IMG/VR virus record: IMGVR_UViG_3300032249_000302
Location: 1-26,234 of that record
Strand: one strand, 5' to 3'
Source: a virus
Length of the DNA stretch: 26,234 nucleotides
Below are positions 9,108-15,806 of the stretch, one piece after another. How positions within the stretch are numbered: position 1 is the stretch's first letter; the number at the start of each line of letters is the position of its first letter. Under the pieces are notes generated by a model. The model did not search any database. It was not told where the DNA came from and was given only the letters and a program-made list of their open reading frames with translations. Made by a program: the position numbers and the translations under genes.

Positions 9108-10667
9108 TTAAAAGAACGGAGAAGTACTGACTTCTATCGTTGGCATAACCATATCCTGTGTAAGAGCCACTGCAATGGCTAAAGAATCAACAAAATCGTC
9201 ATGTGCGTGAGCTTCATCAGGAGCTGCCACGGTGAAGTTAGGTCCCTTGTATTTAACTTCGGCGTCTGTCATTTGCTGGTAAAAACGCTTCCACATACGC
9301 AAACGGCGCGTTTTAGCGTGGGCAGGCCAAGAAATCATGCGCCTCTGAATCAATGCTTGAAGATGTTTCCAACGCTTAGACTGCTCTACAGAACTGGAAG
9401 TAATTGCGTGCACTTCAGCTCTAGGTAGTAGGAGCTTTAGCCGTTGAGCTACAGCGTCACCAACGCCGTTGGAGTCAACACCTACAGCAGCAACATCGTA
9501 GTTAGCCAGGAAGTTGACAATCTGGAAATACTGTTCTTCCCAGTCATCGCCCTGGATTTCTAGCCAGTTAAGAACTCGGTGATCGTAGTAGCCAAACTCG
9601 TCTGGTCTATCCCAGTCAACCCAAATAACAGTAACTACTGTGCTGTCCATCTTTCGGGCAGGGTCTACGCCAGCAATAACTGGGCTACGGTGCCAGCTTT
9701 TTACTAGTTCTTGTGAGGTATCGCCTAGTTCATCCATGATTGTGCTTGTTACAAACATGCCTCGTTCTAGGAGCCACTTACAACAATACGACATTTGGAA
9801 CTCGTCTGAGTCCTCTCCAATGCGAAGCATCTCTTTACGAATAAACTTTTCGTAGTTAGGGTTGCACTTAGCAACATCTCTCCAGTCCCACTGGTAATGG
9901 TTCTGTTTTGCCCGGCTACTAGTCTGTCTGCGGCGATTAAATTGAATTGCTTTATAAAAATTATTTTTACTTGTAGTGGGAGTGCCAGTTTTAACCATAG
10001 TGGCGTTGTAGTACGCACCCATTGGGCTGATAGATTTAGCAACTACAAAGTCGTCAGCTTCCTGGCACTCGTCAATAACCATTAAGTGAAACGACTTAGA
10101 TTCAATCTTTGCACGAGGGTTAGCGGTCATCATCATCAAGTTAGAACCAGAGTTTTTAAGTCTGATGTTTCGAGTAACGCCAGGTACTTTGTCAGTTAGG
10201 TCATCAATTTCTGGGTCGCCAAGAACTTCAAGAGCTCTCTCTGAGGTTAGTCTGGAGACTGTACGACCAAACAAAGTTTCAGCCTGTGACTGAACAGGGG
10301 CAAACATGCCCACTAAGATTCCATCTTTAAACTTGCCCAGTAGATCAGGGTACATTTTTGCAAGTCTTGGTAACAAAACCATAAGAGTAGCCACGGTATC
10401 GGCTACTGTTTCAGATTTACCTGACTGACGGGATGCCAAGGCAGTAATCTCTTCACCGTCATTAATGAGGACGGACTCAATAATTCTTCGTGCCAAAGGC
10501 TCTTGATAAGGGTGAAGTGAGTGCCCTACAAGAACGACCATAAACCTCATGATCTTATCTACCAGCATGTTGATAAACTCTTTAGAAAGCTCATCAACCT
10601 CTTCTTCTAAGTCTTCTTCAAAATCTTCTTCGAGGATTTCTTCAAACTTGCCCTCGTCAATCGACAT
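9108..10667 (-). CDS. terL: Terminase large subunit
   Basis: 519 aa from ATG with AGGAC upstream. ATPase domain: Walker A-like ASRQSGKS (78-85), Walker B LMVIDE (195-200) with catalytic E200, and the coupling motif KTGTPTT (226-232). RNase H-like nuclease domain: acidic residues at GVDPA (D335), GVDSN (D398) and HDDFVDS (D490/D491/D494). It pumps DNA into the procapsid through the portal and cuts the concatemer. The N-terminus has an unusual acidic run (residues 10-27, mostly Glu and Asp) before the ATPase core. It overlaps the upstream 82-aa gene by 11 bases. Confidence 0.95.
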   Translation of the reverse strand: MSIDEGKFEEILEEDFEEDLEEEVDELSKEFINMLVDKIMRFMVVLVGHSLHPYQEPLARRIIESVLINDGEEITALASRQSGKSETVADTVATLMVLLPRLAKMYPDLLGKFKDGILVGMFAPVQSQAETLFGRTVSRLTSERALEVLGDPEIDDLTDKVPGVTRNIRLKNSGSNLMMMTANPRAKIESKSFHLMVIDECQEADDFVVAKSISPMGAYYNATMVKTGTPTTSKNNFYKAIQFNRRRQTSSRAKQNHYQWDWRDVAKCNPNYEKFIRKEMLRIGEDSDEFQMSYCCKWLLERGMFVTSTIMDELGDTSQELVKSWHRSPVIAGVDPARKMDSTVVTVIWVDWDRPDEFGYYDHRVLNWLEIQGDDWEEQYFQIVNFLANYDVAAVGVDSNGVGDAVAQRLKLLLPRAEVHAITSSSVEQSKRWKHLQALIQRRMISWPAHAKTRRLRMWKRFYQQMTDAEVKYKGPNFTVAAPDEAHAHDDFVDSLAIAVALTQDMVMPTIEVSTSPFF

Positions 10668-10905
10668 TATTTGTCCTAATAATAATAGTTTCCAGAACCT
10701 TAGCTAAAGCCTCTGCACCCATCCGGGCTTCTTCAAGTGATTCTTCTTTTTTAAACCTTTGCCAGTCTGACATACTGCGACCAATACCAAATAAAGCTTG
10801 GTCTGCCCAAGACAGTAGGTCTGCTGTAGCAAGTTTTTCGATGCGTTTCTCTAAAGTAGTTTTCTCTTTAGTTTCCGCTTTTTCTTTCGCCTTCCGAGTA
10901 AACAC
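10657..10905 (-). CDS. Small helical protein upstream of terL (possible small terminase)
   Basis: 82 aa from GTG, with GGAG five bases upstream. The protein is helical. A Lys/Glu-rich N-terminus is followed by LLSWADQALFGIGRSMSDWQRF and a helix LEEARMGAEALAKVLETII. It is encoded immediately before the large terminase and overlaps it by 11 bases, the usual place for a small terminase subunit. No helix-turn-helix is clear and it is shorter than typical TerS proteins. The TerS call is therefore only a possibility. Confidence 0.6.
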   Translation of the reverse strand: MFTRKAKEKAETKEKTTLEKRIEKLATADLLSWADQALFGIGRSMSDWQRFKKEESLEEARMGAEALAKVLETIIIRTNNVD

Positions 10906-11187
10906 TTATTCTCCAGATCTAATGTGGTCCCACGTGGGGCTGTCATCTATAGGTAGCATTCTACCACCTATGGCATGCGTTAGTGCGGTACCTTCGTCGA
11001 GAGTATTAACCCACACGCCTAAAACCAAGGCTTTTTTAGTAAATGGAACCCTAAATGCAATACCCACACCAGTGTGAAAAGGGGGGTCAATTAGTTGAGT
11101 GTAAGCTTTTTCAACAAATACCTTTGGTATTTCAGGGTAGGTAAAGATTTGTGTGTAGAACTTATGCACCGATTTAATTTCTGACAT
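10906..11187 (-). CDS. Hypothetical protein
   Basis: 93 aa from ATG, with AAGGA five bases upstream. It is mixed alpha/beta and without Cys clusters or membrane segments. The central part (GVGIAFRVPFTKKALVLGVWV) looks like buried beta strands. Its stop abuts the GTG of the next gene, and its ATG overlaps the stop of the previous one as TAATG. It is therefore a member of the terminase operon. I do not recognise a family. Confidence 0.6.
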   Translation of the reverse strand: MSEIKSVHKFYTQIFTYPEIPKVFVEKAYTQLIDPPFHTGVGIAFRVPFTKKALVLGVWVNTLDEGTALTHAIGGRMLPIDDSPTWDHIRSGE

Positions 11188-11999
11188 TATTTTCCTTTTG
11201 AGTTTTTTATCATTTTCTTAAACGCTTTATCTTTGACTACGTTAGCTTTTTTAACTTGAGCAAGCTCACCAGATGCACGTTTACGTGGAGTACCCTTTTT
11301 GGTGTATTTACTGTTATTAGGTCTAATATTGCGACCACCAACAGCAAACTGAGTATTACGCACATTACGGTAGTAAATTTCTCGGTGTTCAGGAGATAAC
11401 TCTGAAACGTCAGCAGGACCTCTAGATTTAGAGTTTAAGAAACTTTCAATTGGCCCACTAGTTCCACCTTTAGAACTAGAGTTCCTAAAAGAATCCCACT
11501 CATCTCTACTAACATCGTAGTAGTTGTATACAGTATTATCTCTAAATACTACCGTCAAAATTCCAACGTCTTCTACGTCATCAATATCTGGTTCATAAAA
11601 CGCTGCAACTGTTCTAGGTCTGGTTGGGTCTGAGGTAGCCGTAGGGGCTTCAGAGTACTCATCATTTGCAAAGTTTACATACCCTTGAGCAGGTCCTGCT
11701 AACCCAGCGTTACTACCCAAAGGAAAAACATAGTTAGGGGAGTTTCTTCCGTACCTAGCTTGTCTATTTGGCATTGCTTGCGCCATCTTAGACATCGGGG
11801 TAACCCCAGGTTCCGTAAACTCTGGGCCACGGAAGTCTCTTCCTAAAAGGTACTGGTTTCTTTCAACAATGCCTTTACCTGCTACAAGGTCTTGAACCCG
11901 TTCAAATTCGTCCAAAGTAGCTCTTAAACCTGGAGGTAAAGAGTTATCAGATAGATCCTGGTACACAAAGTTAGGCTGTGAAGGGTCTGCTGATGCCAC
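11187..11999 (-). CDS. KTSC-like domain protein
   Basis: 270 aa from GTG, with AAGGA five bases upstream. Residues about 130-190 (TVAAFYEPDIDD, GILTVVFRDNTVYNYYDVS, DEWDSFRNSSSKG) follow the KTSC pattern: a beta strand with FxDGxxYxYxxV, then a short helix and SxG. The KTSC domain is small and common in phage and bacterial proteins, with no firm function. The flanks are low complexity. The C-terminus is very basic (KYTKKGTPRKRASG, KKMIKNSKGK), suggesting nucleic acid contact. It is a member of the operon leading into terminase. Confidence 0.65.
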   Translation of the reverse strand: MASADPSQPNFVYQDLSDNSLPPGLRATLDEFERVQDLVAGKGIVERNQYLLGRDFRGPEFTEPGVTPMSKMAQAMPNRQARYGRNSPNYVFPLGSNAGLAGPAQGYVNFANDEYSEAPTATSDPTRPRTVAAFYEPDIDDVEDVGILTVVFRDNTVYNYYDVSRDEWDSFRNSSSKGGTSGPIESFLNSKSRGPADVSELSPEHREIYYRNVRNTQFAVGGRNIRPNNSKYTKKGTPRKRASGELAQVKKANVVKDKAFKKMIKNSKGK

Positions 12000-12024
12000 T
12001 GTAATCCTTACGGGTAATTGTTAA

Positions 12025-12399
12025 TTAAGAAGAGATGTCTTCGTCGTCCCAGTCTTCGTCTTCATCGTCGTAATCATCATCGTCGTCATCAAGTTCTTCG
12101 TTTGAATAACCGCCGATATACGAAGGGACAGGTTCGTCCCTACATATGTGACTTTCTAAGTCAGGCTCTTTAATAGTTTCTCTGCACTCTGTGCATTTAA
12201 ACCACCGGTACGGTTTAAAGTTGTTTTGGGCAGTAGAACCCCAAGGAACTTCTGGCCCACCATTACCACTAACTTGTTCGTATTCGGTATTTACAGGTGG
12301 GTGTGAGAATAACTCTCTTGGAAAAGGACCTTGTGTAGGCATTGCCCGGCTAGGAACAGGGTGACCCTGTTTAGTCGGAACTCTAGTTATTCTGCTCAT
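12025..12399 (-). CDS. Zinc-finger-like protein with acidic tail
   Basis: 124 aa from ATG 12399, overlapping the previous gene by 17 bases. An in-frame TTG at 12417 is possible but less likely. The body holds a CTEC...HIC pattern (FKCTECRETIKE then LESHIC), a plausible single zinc-binding finger. The C-terminal 25 residues are nearly all Asp and Glu (ELDDDDDDYDDEDEDW). Acidic tails of this kind can mimic DNA or bind basic partners. I see no known family. The gene sits near the start of the terminase operon. Confidence 0.6.
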   Translation of the reverse strand: MSRITRVPTKQGHPVPSRAMPTQGPFPRELFSHPPVNTEYEQVSGNGGPEVPWGSTAQNNFKPYRWFKCTECRETIKEPDLESHICRDEPVPSYIGGYSNEELDDDDDDYDDEDEDWDDEDISS

Positions 12400-12655
12400 C
12401 TTCAGCCACTGCCTCAACGATTGGTTCTTCGACTACCACTTCGGCTACTGCCTTAGCTTTTTTAACAGCCTTTTTAGGAGCCTCTTCGGCTACTGCCTCG
12501 GCAGCTGGTTCTTCCCAAAGCTTTAGCATGTTCAATTTAGCTCTGTGGCTGTAAATAGATGGTAGATCAGCGGCGCAGAAGTATTGAGCTGCAGAACCAA
12601 AGTCATCTATGATGTATTTCGGGGCAAAGTGACAGTTGTCACACTTATTATTCAA
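12383..12655 (-). CDS. Small Cys-containing protein, first gene of terminase operon
   Basis: 90 aa from TTG 12655, with AAAGG seven bases upstream. No ATG or GTG offers a better start. An N-terminal CDNC motif (residues 5-8) and a further Cys in YFCAAD suggest a zinc-ribbon-like head. The C-terminal half is an Ala/Lys/Glu/Val low-complexity stretch (EEAPKKAVKKAKAVAEVVV), probably disordered or helical. It is the first gene of the leftward block and lies back to back with the plus-strand lysozyme gene. Function is unknown. Confidence 0.6.
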   Translation of the reverse strand: MNNKCDNCHFAPKYIIDDFGSAAQYFCAADLPSIYSHRAKLNMLKLWEEPAAEAVAEEAPKKAVKKAKAVAEVVVEEPIVEAVAEDEQNN

Positions 12656-12728
12656 CGTAGTACCTTTCTAGGCTTAAAGTAAACAATGCCCAACTTTTGG
12701 AAAAAAGTCAGCATTAACGACTTGTGGG

Positions 12729-12757
12729 TTGAAATTATACCTTATGGCTGGTATCGT
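12729..12757 (+). promoter_or_regulatory. Candidate sigma70-type promoter for the lysozyme gene
   Basis: TTGAAA (12729-12734), 17 bases, then TATCGT (12752-12757), about 50 bases before the ATG of the isolated plus-strand gene. The -35 is a 5/6 match to consensus and the -10 is weaker. The gene needs its own promoter because both neighbours run the other way. Confidence 0.5.
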
Positions 12758-12807
12758 AGACAGTGCAAGCCCCTATGCAAGGGTTTCCAAGCAAACGAGG
12801 TAAGTCT

Positions 12808-13251
12808 ATGGCAAAAGCACGCGCCCTAGTAGGAATTACAATACTCCTGCTAGCCAATTTAGTAACAACAGTTCAATCTACAGCGACCACTACTCCGGCC
12901 ACTGTTAAAGAACCGGTAGAACAGGTAGTTGTCAAACAACCTTCTCCTGTTCGCAAAAAAATTAAACATACACCTGAAACTTCACGCTCATATGCTAGAA
13001 GCACGATGCTTAAAGAATATGGGTGGGGTCCTAAGCAGTACTTCTGCTTAAATAAAATATGGACCAGGGAGTCTCACTGGAATCATAAAGCGAATAACCC
13101 AACCTCTTCGGCACAAGGTATTCCGCAAATTTTAGGATTAACGACAAAAGACCCTAAGCAACAGGTTAATAAGGGTCTTAGATACATACAGCACAGGTAT
13201 GACACTCCATGTAAAGCATGGTCATTCTGGCAAAAGAACCACTGGTACTAA
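12808..13251 (+). CDS. Secreted lytic transglycosylase / lysozyme-like protein (endolysin candidate)
   Basis: 147 aa from ATG 12808, which has GAGG eight bases upstream; an ATG at 12763 lacks a ribosome site. The N-terminus has a basic start and a hydrophobic stretch (LVGITILLLANLV), a signal peptide or signal anchor. A Thr/Val/Pro-rich linker follows. The catalytic domain (about 65-147) has the SLT signature KIWTRESHWNHKANNP with catalytic Glu88, then SSAQGIPQIL, GLRYIQHRYDTPCKAW and a terminal FWQKNHWY. Cys80 and Cys135 may pair. The pattern matches actinobacterial secreted SLT-like proteins, which cut peptidoglycan glycan strands. It is the only plus-strand gene in the left 23 kb. Confidence 0.85.
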   Translation: MAKARALVGITILLLANLVTTVQSTATTTPATVKEPVEQVVVKQPSPVRKKIKHTPETSRSYARSTMLKEYGWGPKQYFCLNKIWTRESHWNHKANNPTSSAQGIPQILGLTTKDPKQQVNKGLRYIQHRYDTPCKAWSFWQKNHWY

Positions 13252-13253
13252 AT

Positions 13254-13287
13254 AAAAAAGCCCCAGCCGTTTGGCTGGGGCTTTCTT
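13254..13287. terminator. Bidirectional rho-independent terminator
   Basis: Stem AGCCCCAGCC / GGCTGGGGCT with loop GTTT (13269-13272), extended by A-T pairs. Rightward it ends in CTTTCTT, leftward in six T residues. It separates the convergent lysozyme gene and the leftward gene ending at 13298. Confidence 0.93.
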
Positions 13288-13297
13288 ATTGGGGAGA

Positions 13298-14254
13298 TTA
13301 GGCCCAAGGTGTAATCGTGATGGTTGCACCAGCAGCGATGCTTGCAGCGCCTGCAGCAGTGCTCTGAGTCTTGATAGTACCTGTGGTACCAGTAAGACCA
13401 GCAACTGTTAGGCCTGTTGTGCTGAGAGTACCTGAAGTAGCTGTTACGTAGCTAACAGTGTTAGTTGCGTTTGCAGTCACGGTGTAGGTACCATTGAGAG
13501 CAGTATCAGGTGCCACAAGGCTGGCCACTGTAATGCTAGATCCTACTGGGTACTTAGCGCCAGCACCTGAAGAGGTGATAGTTGCTACGTTACCGGTACG
13601 AGCCACAGCAGTAATTGTTGAAGCAGTGTTAGTTGCAGCAGTTGCTACAGTAACGGTGCCGAAGCCTGCATCCTGAAGGTCGTCAGTAGCAGCGGCTGTA
13701 GCCAAGCTAAGGACGTTAGGTACTGCAATGTACGCTACGCCAGAGACATAAGCGCCATCGTCAGTTGTTGAAACAACTTCAACGCGTCCACGACCGCCAG
13801 TAACAGCAGCGCCCGTTGCAGAGTTAGTAACAGTGAAAGAAAGTGCATTCTCACTGGCCACTGTCACACCTGAAAGGTTAAACGCTGATGTTGGGAGGTT
13901 AGTGATAGTTACAACATCTCCGACAGCCAAATTGTTAGCTGAGGTGTAAGTAACGGTTGTTCCGTTACCTGAGGCTGCAGTAACCATGTAGTTAGCTTGT
14001 CCTGAAATTTGTGCAGGGTAGCCTGCGTAGGCTGCCAACGCTGTTGCGTGATTGTCTTGTTCTGCGTCCAAACGACCACTTGGGTACACAGTGTATCCTG
14101 ACCAGCTCTTGTTTTGAGTAGCATTATTTGCTACAACAACAACTGGGGTACCATCTGTACGGTCTTCGTTTGGCTGCATTGGAAAATTGCCCCAGACGTA
14201 ATCGACGCGTTCGTTGCCGCCGACAATCTGTGGGTATCCACTGTCTTTTGCCAT
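13298..14254 (-). CDS. Capsid decoration / accessory protein with PASTA-like domain
   Basis: 318 aa from ATG. After a ~60-residue N-terminal domain come two similar beta modules (about 95-155 and 213-280). Both have a TVTYTS/VATITS strand, a VGD/VGSS turn and an LSGV or LNGTYTV strand. A PASTA-like first half begins at 178 (VPNVLSLATAAATDDLQDAGF). A PASTA-like second half (GTIKTQSTAAGAASIAAGA) comes only at about 292-310, after beta module 2. The PASTA unit thus appears split by that module. PASTA and Ig-like modules are common on phage surface proteins, where they may bind cell-wall or carbohydrate ligands. It is the last gene of the leftward block before the terminator. A decoration role is inferred from composition and position. 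Confidence 0.65.
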   Translation of the reverse strand: MAKDSGYPQIVGGNERVDYVWGNFPMQPNEDRTDGTPVVVVANNATQNKSWSGYTVYPSGRLDAEQDNHATALAAYAGYPAQISGQANYMVTAASGNGTTVTYTSANNLAVGDVVTITNLPTSAFNLSGVTVASENALSFTVTNSATGAAVTGGRGRVEVVSTTDDGAYVSGVAYIAVPNVLSLATAAATDDLQDAGFGTVTVATAATNTASTITAVARTGNVATITSSGAGAKYPVGSSITVASLVAPDTALNGTYTVTANATNTVSYVTATSGTLSTTGLTVAGLTGTTGTIKTQSTAAGAASIAAGATITITPWA

Positions 14255-14286
14255 TAGGGTATTACCTTTTCTCTAGAGGGAGGGAG

Positions 14287-14580
14287 TTACGAGCAGTTAC
14301 AATCCCATGCGCGCAGGGACTTGTTAATTCTGCTATTCGGATCTTTAGCGGTTTTAGAGGACGTATTTTGCTTTTTCATGCCGCACATTCTGCTGCAGAA
14401 AGATTTTCTACGAGCCGCCGATTTAGGCGACTTCTTTGCCTCAGCCTTTTTAACAGGAGGCTTGAGGTTACTACCTGGGTGCTCTTTTTCGTAAGACTTG
14501 CGTCCTTTTTCGTTTAAGCCACCTTTTTGATCTTTACCCTCTTTACGAGACCAAGCTGCGGTTTTTTTAGCTGCTGCCAT
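14287..14580 (-). CDS. DUF6321-type small basic protein
   Basis: 97 aa from ATG, with AGGAAA just upstream. The motif order AWSRKEGKDQKGGLNEKGR, SYEKEHPGSNLKPPV, RRKSFCSRMCGMKK, then DPNSRINKSLRAWDC matches the small phage family I know as DUF6321, found in T4-like and other large phages. It is strongly basic with conserved Cys residues (FCSRMCG and a terminal WDCNC), possibly metal binding. Its biochemical role is unknown. It lies between the capsid accessory gene and the Dps gene. Confidence 0.75.
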   Translation of the reverse strand: MAAAKKTAAWSRKEGKDQKGGLNEKGRKSYEKEHPGSNLKPPVKKAEAKKSPKSAARRKSFCSRMCGMKKQNTSSKTAKDPNSRINKSLRAWDCNCS

Positions 14581-14586
14581 GATTTC

Positions 14587-15024
14587 CTACTTTACTGATG
14601 CTTTTAGTTGCCATGACCATTTTTGGTGCATGTCAATGCGGTCTGCAATAAAATTAGCGACACCTTGTTCGTCAAGACTGTCTGCTACTTTGAACACTGC
14701 TTTGAGTTGACCAATGAGGAACTCATTGCCTTCAAGCAAGTCTTTAGCTAAAGACTTAGCGTCATTCATTGTACGTGAGTTATCAGGGAGAGTTTTTAGT
14801 TCAAGGATCCTGTCAAGACGGAAGGGGGCAAATTCTCCAAGTTTACGAATATTTTCGGCTAGCGGGTCAATAGACCCGTAGATGTCTTCGTAGATATCCC
14901 CAAACAAACCGTGGTATTGCGCAAAATCAGGTCCTTCAATATTCCAGTGATGCCCGTGTGCACGAAAGTAAAGGGCTACTACATCAGCTAGCAGTCCTCG
15001 TAACGAATTAATTAGTCCATCCAT
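14587..15024 (-). CDS. dps: Dps-like ferritin-superfamily protein
   Basis: 145 aa. The Dps ferroxidase signature is clear: HHWNIEGPDF (H26), YHGLFGD (H38) and IDPLAENI (D53, E57), with the family spacing (H26 to H38 = 12, H38 to D53 = 15, D53 to E57 = 4). The third ligand from the first subunit (Asp four residues after the second His in bacterial Dps) is Gly42 here, with Asp43 next to it, so iron oxidation may be altered. Dps proteins form 12-subunit shells that store iron, remove peroxide and often bind DNA. The basic N-terminal DNA-binding tail is absent. A phage copy could protect DNA or manage iron during infection. No good ribosome site is visible before the ATG. Confidence 0.85.
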   Translation of the reverse strand: MDGLINSLRGLLADVVALYFRAHGHHWNIEGPDFAQYHGLFGDIYEDIYGSIDPLAENIRKLGEFAPFRLDRILELKTLPDNSRTMNDAKSLAKDLLEGNEFLIGQLKAVFKVADSLDEQGVANFIADRIDMHQKWSWQLKASVK

Positions 15025-15032
15025 GATATTTA

Positions 15033-15245
15033 CTACTTAGAACCAAGACCGAAAGAATCTTCGGAAGAGTCAAGAGCTTTCCACAAAACTGGTGCAACGG
15101 CAATAACGCCAGCACTGACAAAAGTCTTCAAATCGTCAACAGTTAGTGAGAATACATCGACACCGGTTGCAATGAATGCTGCGAGCACTGCACCCAAAAA
15201 GTGACGAAGGTAAGATTTTAGAAGTTTAGAGTAGTTTTCTGACAT
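15033..15245 (-). CDS. Putative holin
   Basis: 70 aa from ATG, overlapping the previous stop as TAATG, with AAAGG nine bases upstream. It has two hydrophobic segments (about 15-29, HFLGAVLAAFIATGV; and 42-58, FVSAGVIAVAPVLWKAL), a short basic N-terminus and a charged C-terminus ending SFGLGSK. The SYLRHFLGAVLAAF...APVLWKAL layout matches small holins of cyanophages and actinophages. A holin would open the inner membrane for the endolysin. The lysozyme is encoded about 2 kb away on the other strand rather than next to it. Confidence 0.65.
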   Translation of the reverse strand: MSENYSKLLKSYLRHFLGAVLAAFIATGVDVFSLTVDDLKTFVSAGVIAVAPVLWKALDSSEDSFGLGSK

Positions 15246-15595
15246 TATTTCTTGCCTTTCTTAGTGGCCACTGCTTTCTTAGCAGAAGCTTTGGCTTTGG
15301 TTCCTGTTCTAGCAACATTACCCTTGGCTACATTTTTGCTTTTAGCCATAGCCTGCAAGTTGCTAGCGGAATTATTATTTTTATTATTGTCTTTATGGTC
15401 TACATCTTGGTCTTTAGACACCTTACGGCCACTGTTTTTCAAATCTTGTCGAGCTCGATTTGTTGAAGTAGTGTGCCATTTACCGTCTGGCCCCTTAGTC
15501 TTACGGACGTAGATCTCTCTACCACCATTTTCTTTACTTCCTTTGTAAGGACCAAGAAGATAAGACTTTTTACCGTTGTGACTTTCGTTAGCCAT
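15245..15595 (-). CDS. HNH-motif protein with histone-like basic tail
   Basis: 116 aa from ATG (TAATG overlap with the previous stop). The core DVDHKDNNKNNNSASNLQ (64-81) is an HNH nuclease motif: D-x-D-H first, Asn in the middle, N-N-L at the end. A short beta segment precedes it (GREIYVRKTKGPDGKWHT). The last ~25 residues are Ala/Lys repeats (KAKASAKKAVATKKGKK), like histone H1 or Hup tails, and should bind DNA non-specifically. It may be a homing-type or packaging-related nuclease. The domain is short and lacks zinc cysteines. Confidence 0.65.
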   Translation of the reverse strand: MANESHNGKKSYLLGPYKGSKENGGREIYVRKTKGPDGKWHTTSTNRARQDLKNSGRKVSKDQDVDHKDNNKNNNSASNLQAMAKSKNVAKGNVARTGTKAKASAKKAVATKKGKK

Positions 15596-15801
15596 TAGTT
15601 ACTTGACTCTCCTTGAACTCCACGACCAGGGGTGTTGTACGTACCAACATCTGGCTTGGTCTTACCCCTACCGTATGTTGGTTTAACGTTCTTTTCACCG
15701 GTAATCATATAACGAGCTCGGTCAGCGTCGTAGCGCAAAGTGCCCACTTTAATTTGCTTCTGACTACCAATACCCTGAGAGAACTCAGTATTGAGTCCCA
15801 T
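15595..15801 (-). CDS. Hypothetical protein
   Basis: 68 aa from ATG. It is polar and Gly/Lys-rich with no Cys or membrane segment. One short beta-like region is KVGTLRYDADRARYMITG. The stop overlaps the start of the HNH gene (TAATG), and the start lies six bases after the stop of the 882-aa gene, so it is translated as part of the block. No clear ribosome site is visible before the ATG. The family is not recognised. Confidence 0.55.
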   Translation of the reverse strand: MGLNTEFSQGIGSQKQIKVGTLRYDADRARYMITGEKNVKPTYGRGKTKPDVGTYNTPGRGVQGESSN

Positions 15802-15806
15802 AGCTA

